Assembly: GCF_016127315.1 (NCBI RefSeq)
Contig: NZ_CP065997.1
Span: 5,394,001-5,458,000, forward strand
Length of the DNA stretch: 64,000 nucleotides
Origin: Achromobacter deleyi
GTDB lineage: Bacteria; Pseudomonadota; Gammaproteobacteria; Burkholderiales; Burkholderiaceae_B
Direction of reading: 5' to 3'
Shown here: positions 61,854-64,000 of the stretch, piece after piece
Layout: each line of letters opens with the position of its first letter
How positions within the stretch are numbered: position 1 is the stretch's first letter
Notes under the pieces: generated by a model
The model's input: only the letters and a program-made list of their open reading frames with translations
What the model was told of the DNA's origin: nothing
The model's database searches: none
Translations under genes and position numbers: made by a program

Positions 61854-61943
61854 ATGCTGCCACGCAGACATCGACACCGCCCCGCGCGTGACAACCTCCA
61901 ACCACGTCCCGCTGTCCGCGGGACGCGTTTTTTAGCGCCCTAG
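61854..61943 (+). CDS. Possible 29-codon Arg/Pro-rich upstream ORF abutting psd
   Basis: An ATG at 61854 opens a frame that ends in a TAG at 61941-61943, directly touching the psd ATG at 61944. It starts MLPRRHRHRPARDN and has eight Arg in 29 residues. The terminator-like hairpin at 61905-61933 lies inside it. psd itself has no ribosome site, so translational coupling is possible. In so GC-rich a genome a frame of this length could be chance. Confidence 0.35.
   Translation: MLPRRHRHRPARDNLQPRPAVRGTRFLAP
61905..61933 (+). terminator. Terminator-like hairpin immediately upstream of psd
   Basis: CGTCCCG and CGGGACG form a 7-bp stem with a 7-nt loop, followed by CG and six T. This is an intrinsic-terminator shape ending only 10 nt before the psd start, so it either ends an upstream transcript or acts as an attenuator for psd. 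Confidence 0.65.
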
Positions 61944-62810
61944 ATGCCGATCAAAGACCAACTTTTCCTCGCCAGCCAGTACCTCGCGCCGCATCACCTG
62001 GTGTCGCGTTTCTTCGGATACGCCTCGGACTGCCGGGAACCCGCGGTCAAGAACTGGATGATCTCGCGCTTCGTGCGCAAGTATGGCGTGGACATGCGCG
62101 AAGCCGAGCAGGAAGACGCGCTGGCCTACGAGTGCTTCAACGATTTCTTCACCCGCGCCCTCAAGCCGGACGCGCGGCCGCTGGACGAGGAACCGGGCGG
62201 CGTGCTGTGCCCGGCGGACGGCGCCATCAGCCAGATGGGCGCCATCGAGCATGGCCGCATCTTCCAGGCCAAGGGCCACAGCTATGGCCTGGCCGACCTG
62301 CTGGGCGGCGACGCCGAGCGCGCCGCGCCGTTCCAGGGCGGCGAGTTCGCCACCATCTACCTGTCGCCCAAGGACTACCACCGCGTCCACATGCCGGTGG
62401 CCGGCACGCTGCGCGAGATGATCCACGTGCCGGGCCGGCTGTTCTCGGTCAATCCGCTGACCGCGCGCAACGTGCCGCGCCTGTTCGCGCGCAACGAGCG
62501 CGTGGTCTGCATCTTCGACACCGAGCACGGCGCCATGGCCGTGGTGCTGGTCGGCGCCATGATCGTGGCCTCGATCGAAACCGTCTGGGCCGGCCTGGTC
62601 ACGCCGTACAAGCGCCGCGTCAAGGCCGTGCGCTACGACGACGTGGCGCGCGCGCCGATCCACCTGGCCAGGGGCGCCGAGATGGGCCGCTTCAAGCTGG
62701 GTTCGACCGCCATCGTGCTGTTCGGCCCGGGCAAGGTGCGCTGGGCCGACACGCCGTCTGTGCGCGGCCCCGTGCGCATGGGCGAATTGCTGGCGCTGCC
62801 GCGGGACTAG
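61944..62810 (+). CDS. psd: Phosphatidylserine decarboxylase proenzyme
   Basis: 288 residues. It makes phosphatidylethanolamine from phosphatidylserine at the inner membrane. The catalytic Asp is in [11 protein letters not shown], the His in [14 protein letters not shown], and the self-cleavage site is LGST with Ser254, which becomes the pyruvoyl group. The sequence runs from the amphipathic N terminus ([20 protein letters not shown]) to the short alpha chain as expected. The last 4 bp overlap the convergent DUF3304 gene. An attenuator-like hairpin lies just upstream. Confidence 0.95.
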   Translation: MPIKDQLFLASQYLAPHHLVSRFFGYASDCREPAVKNWMISRFVRKYGVDMREAEQEDALAYECFNDFFTRALKPDARPLDEEPGGVLCPADGAISQMGAIEHGRIFQAKGHSYGLADLLGGDAERAAPFQGGEFATIYLSPKDYHRVHMPVAGTLREMIHVPGRLFSVNPLTARNVPRLFARNERVVCIFDTEHGAMAVVLVGAMIVASIETVWAGLVTPYKRRVKAVRYDDVARAPIHLARGAEMGRFKLGSTAIVLFGPGKVRWADTPSVRGPVRMGELLALPRD

Positions 62811-63373
62811 CGCGCCGGCGGCGGATTCTTTTCGACGAAGCGCCGCAGGTCCGCGGCCGTCTCGTTCCCGGGCAGCGGCAATCCCTGCAGGAAGCCCTCG
62901 GCGCCCGGGCGCGCCGCGGACGGCTGCAGGTACACTTCGCCGCCGGGCAGGAACACCGCCCAGATGTAGCCGTCGTGGAACGGCTCGAACGGCAGGATCG
63001 GCGCATCGCGGCTCATCATCTGCTTCTCGCCGCGCTTGAACATGGCGTCCGTGCGCCATTCGACCCGCATCGTCATGCCGGGCTTCCATTGCGTCGAGAT
63101 GGAAACGCAGCAGGTACCCGACGTATAGGCGTGCCCCCGAACGCCGGCGGCCCAACCCTGATCGATGTAGACGGGCGCCACGCCTTCATCCAGATAATTG
63201 ATGATGCCAAGCCGCACACCCAGCGTATCGGGAATCGGCTCGCCCTGAGCCCTTGCGGGAGTCATCGCCAGCGCCAGGAGCAGCAGGACAAGCCCTGACA
63301 GCAGGTAGCCGCCTGATCGAAGCCAGGCCGGAAACATCGACCCGCGACGCCAGGGATTGGTTGATGTCAACAT
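62807..63373 (-). CDS. DUF3304 domain protein, candidate immunity protein
   Basis: 188 residues with an N-terminal hydrophobic segment ([23 protein letters not shown]) that is a signal or anchor, then the DUF3304 pattern ([39 protein letters not shown] and [13 protein letters not shown]). DUF3304 genes are common next to type VI lipase-like effector genes. It starts 2 bp after the stop of the upstream lipase-like gene, so the two are coupled; periplasmic placement would suit protection against a lipase. Immunity function is an inference. Confidence 0.7.
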   Translation of the reverse strand: MLTSTNPWRRGSMFPAWLRSGGYLLSGLVLLLLALAMTPARAQGEPIPDTLGVRLGIINYLDEGVAPVYIDQGWAAGVRGHAYTSGTCCVSISTQWKPGMTMRVEWRTDAMFKRGEKQMMSRDAPILPFEPFHDGYIWAVFLPGGEVYLQPSAARPGAEGFLQGLPLPGNETAADLRRFVEKNPPPAR

Positions 63374-63375
63374 GG

Positions 63376-64000
63376 CTAGAACCTGGGCAAGGCGTTGAAA
63401 TTCATCGGCATGTTCTGCAAGGCGCGTTGCGTGTCCTCTCGCTCCTTCTGCGCTTCCCGCAGTGCCCGCACCTGGGGATTGGTGTAGACCGAACGCCAGC
63501 GCAGGTACCCCCACTGCCAATAGAACTCCCGCCCGCCCGGTTGCAGCGTCAGGTCATTCGAATTGGCGCGGTAGCGCGCCAATTCGGCCTGCTCCGCTTT
63601 GTTGGGCCGCGCGATCAGGGCCAGGTCGGGCCGGCCGATGGCGACGTATTCTTCCGCCTCCTTCTCGCGTTTCTCCAACTGTTTGATACGGTCCTGCTGT
63701 TGCACGATCCAGACGTCGTCGTCCTTGCCCAACGGCTTGAACCAGGCGCGGGAATCATGCACGAAGTTATCCAGCAAATCGATCACCGCGGCGGCGGGCC
63801 TGCCAGGCAGGTTCCAGACCGTGCGAAGCTGATCGAGCCACATTTTTTCCTTGTTGCCCCGCAGCAGCAGCATGACGCTGTCGTAAAGGCGGGCGCCTTC
63901 GCTGCCCGGGCCGGGCATCATCGTCGGCGTCCTGGAGCGCTCCAGGGCGTTGTCCGTGGTCAGCTTGCGCACTTCCAGCAGCAGCTCCTCATTGGCCTGT
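63376..64000 (-). CDS. C-terminal part of a probable type VI lipase effector (runs off window)
   Basis: The frame is open to the window edge, so only about 208 C-terminal residues are visible (..NEELLLEVRKLTTDNALERS onward). LLDNFVHDSRAWFKPLG and GREFYWQWGYLRWRSVY resemble the closing part of type VI phospholipase/lipase effectors, where a HDS segment carries a catalytic His. The central part (QQDRIKQLEKREKEAEEYVAIGRPDLALI) is charged and helical. The assignment rests on this region and the DUF3304 neighbour; the catalytic Ser region is outside the window. Confidence 0.5.
   Translation of the reverse strand, partial: QANEELLLEVRKLTTDNALERSRTPTMMPGPGSEGARLYDSVMLLLRGNKEKMWLDQLRTVWNLPGRPAAAVIDLLDNFVHDSRAWFKPLGKDDDVWIVQQQDRIKQLEKREKEAEEYVAIGRPDLALIARPNKAEQAELARYRANSNDLTLQPGGREFYWQWGYLRWRSVYTNPQVRALREAQKEREDTQRALQNMPMNFNALPRF

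Overview
The window is GC-rich (about two-thirds GC by eye) and densely coded on both strands. Its gene content points to a betaproteobacterium of the family Alcaligenaceae, probably Achromobacter or a close Bordetella relative. The evidence is many LysR and AraC regulators, the types of MgtC, FUSC, AroG and phosphatidylserine decarboxylase proteins, an FlhD-like protein and a periplasmic gluconate-dehydrogenase-type oxidoreductase. The genus is inferred from gene content, not from a marker gene. I saw no rRNA, tRNA, CRISPR array or insertion sequence.

Layout. 1-6.7 kb: aldo/keto reductase with a divergent LysR regulator, enoyl-CoA hydratase, chromate transporter, an orphan RstB-like sensor kinase and a TerC/CBS membrane protein. 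7.2-10.7 kb: a three-gene dehydrogenase operon (Tat-exported small subunit, FAD flavoprotein, dihaem cytochrome c) closed by a strong terminator. 10.8-12.4 kb: an MgtC locus with a structured leader, a stand-alone ACT-like protein and a 35-residue membrane peptide. 12.5-16.3 kb: DUF2946 protein, TonB-dependent receptor and DUF748 protein. 16.4-23.4 kb: Gln-rich peptide, EAL protein, FUSC transporter, universal stress protein behind an FNR-type box, 2-hydroxyacid dehydrogenase and PepSY protein.

23.5-37.8 kb is the most striking region, a stress island. It carries DUF3309, a Pro-rich protein, DJ-1/PfpI, topoisomerase IB, DUF883, a short-chain dehydrogenase, DUF4142, a general-stress-like protein, DUF378 and several small exported or disordered proteins. 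With them lie two sigma-54 activators (one with a receiver, one without), an rpoN gene and a large hybrid histidine kinase. I found ten sigma-54 (-24/-12) promoters; nine have the form close to GGGCAYGNNNNTTGCT. They sit just upstream of island genes, three pairs of them divergent or nearly back to back, plus one in front of the Gln-rich peptide at 16.5 kb and one in front of rpoN itself. The simplest reading is a self-amplifying, dedicated RpoN general-stress regulon.

37.9-46.8 kb: a Fur-type iron locus resembling yersiniabactin uptake (AraC regulator, TonB receptor, MFS, two exporter-fold ABC proteins, DUF2325) with no biosynthetic genes; the AraC gene is frameshifted in a C6 tract. 47-53 kb: orphan FlhD-like protein, MFS with divergent LysR, DUF4139 protein and REC-EAL protein. 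53-64 kb: AroG, FAD amino-acid-oxidase-type protein, GNAT, a hypothetical protein followed by a palindrome made of two consensus DnaA boxes, an orphan response regulator with a CitE-like lyase, an ABC-F ATPase, an AraC regulator, phosphatidylserine decarboxylase behind an unusual leader, and the end of a probable type VI lipase effector with a DUF3304 partner.
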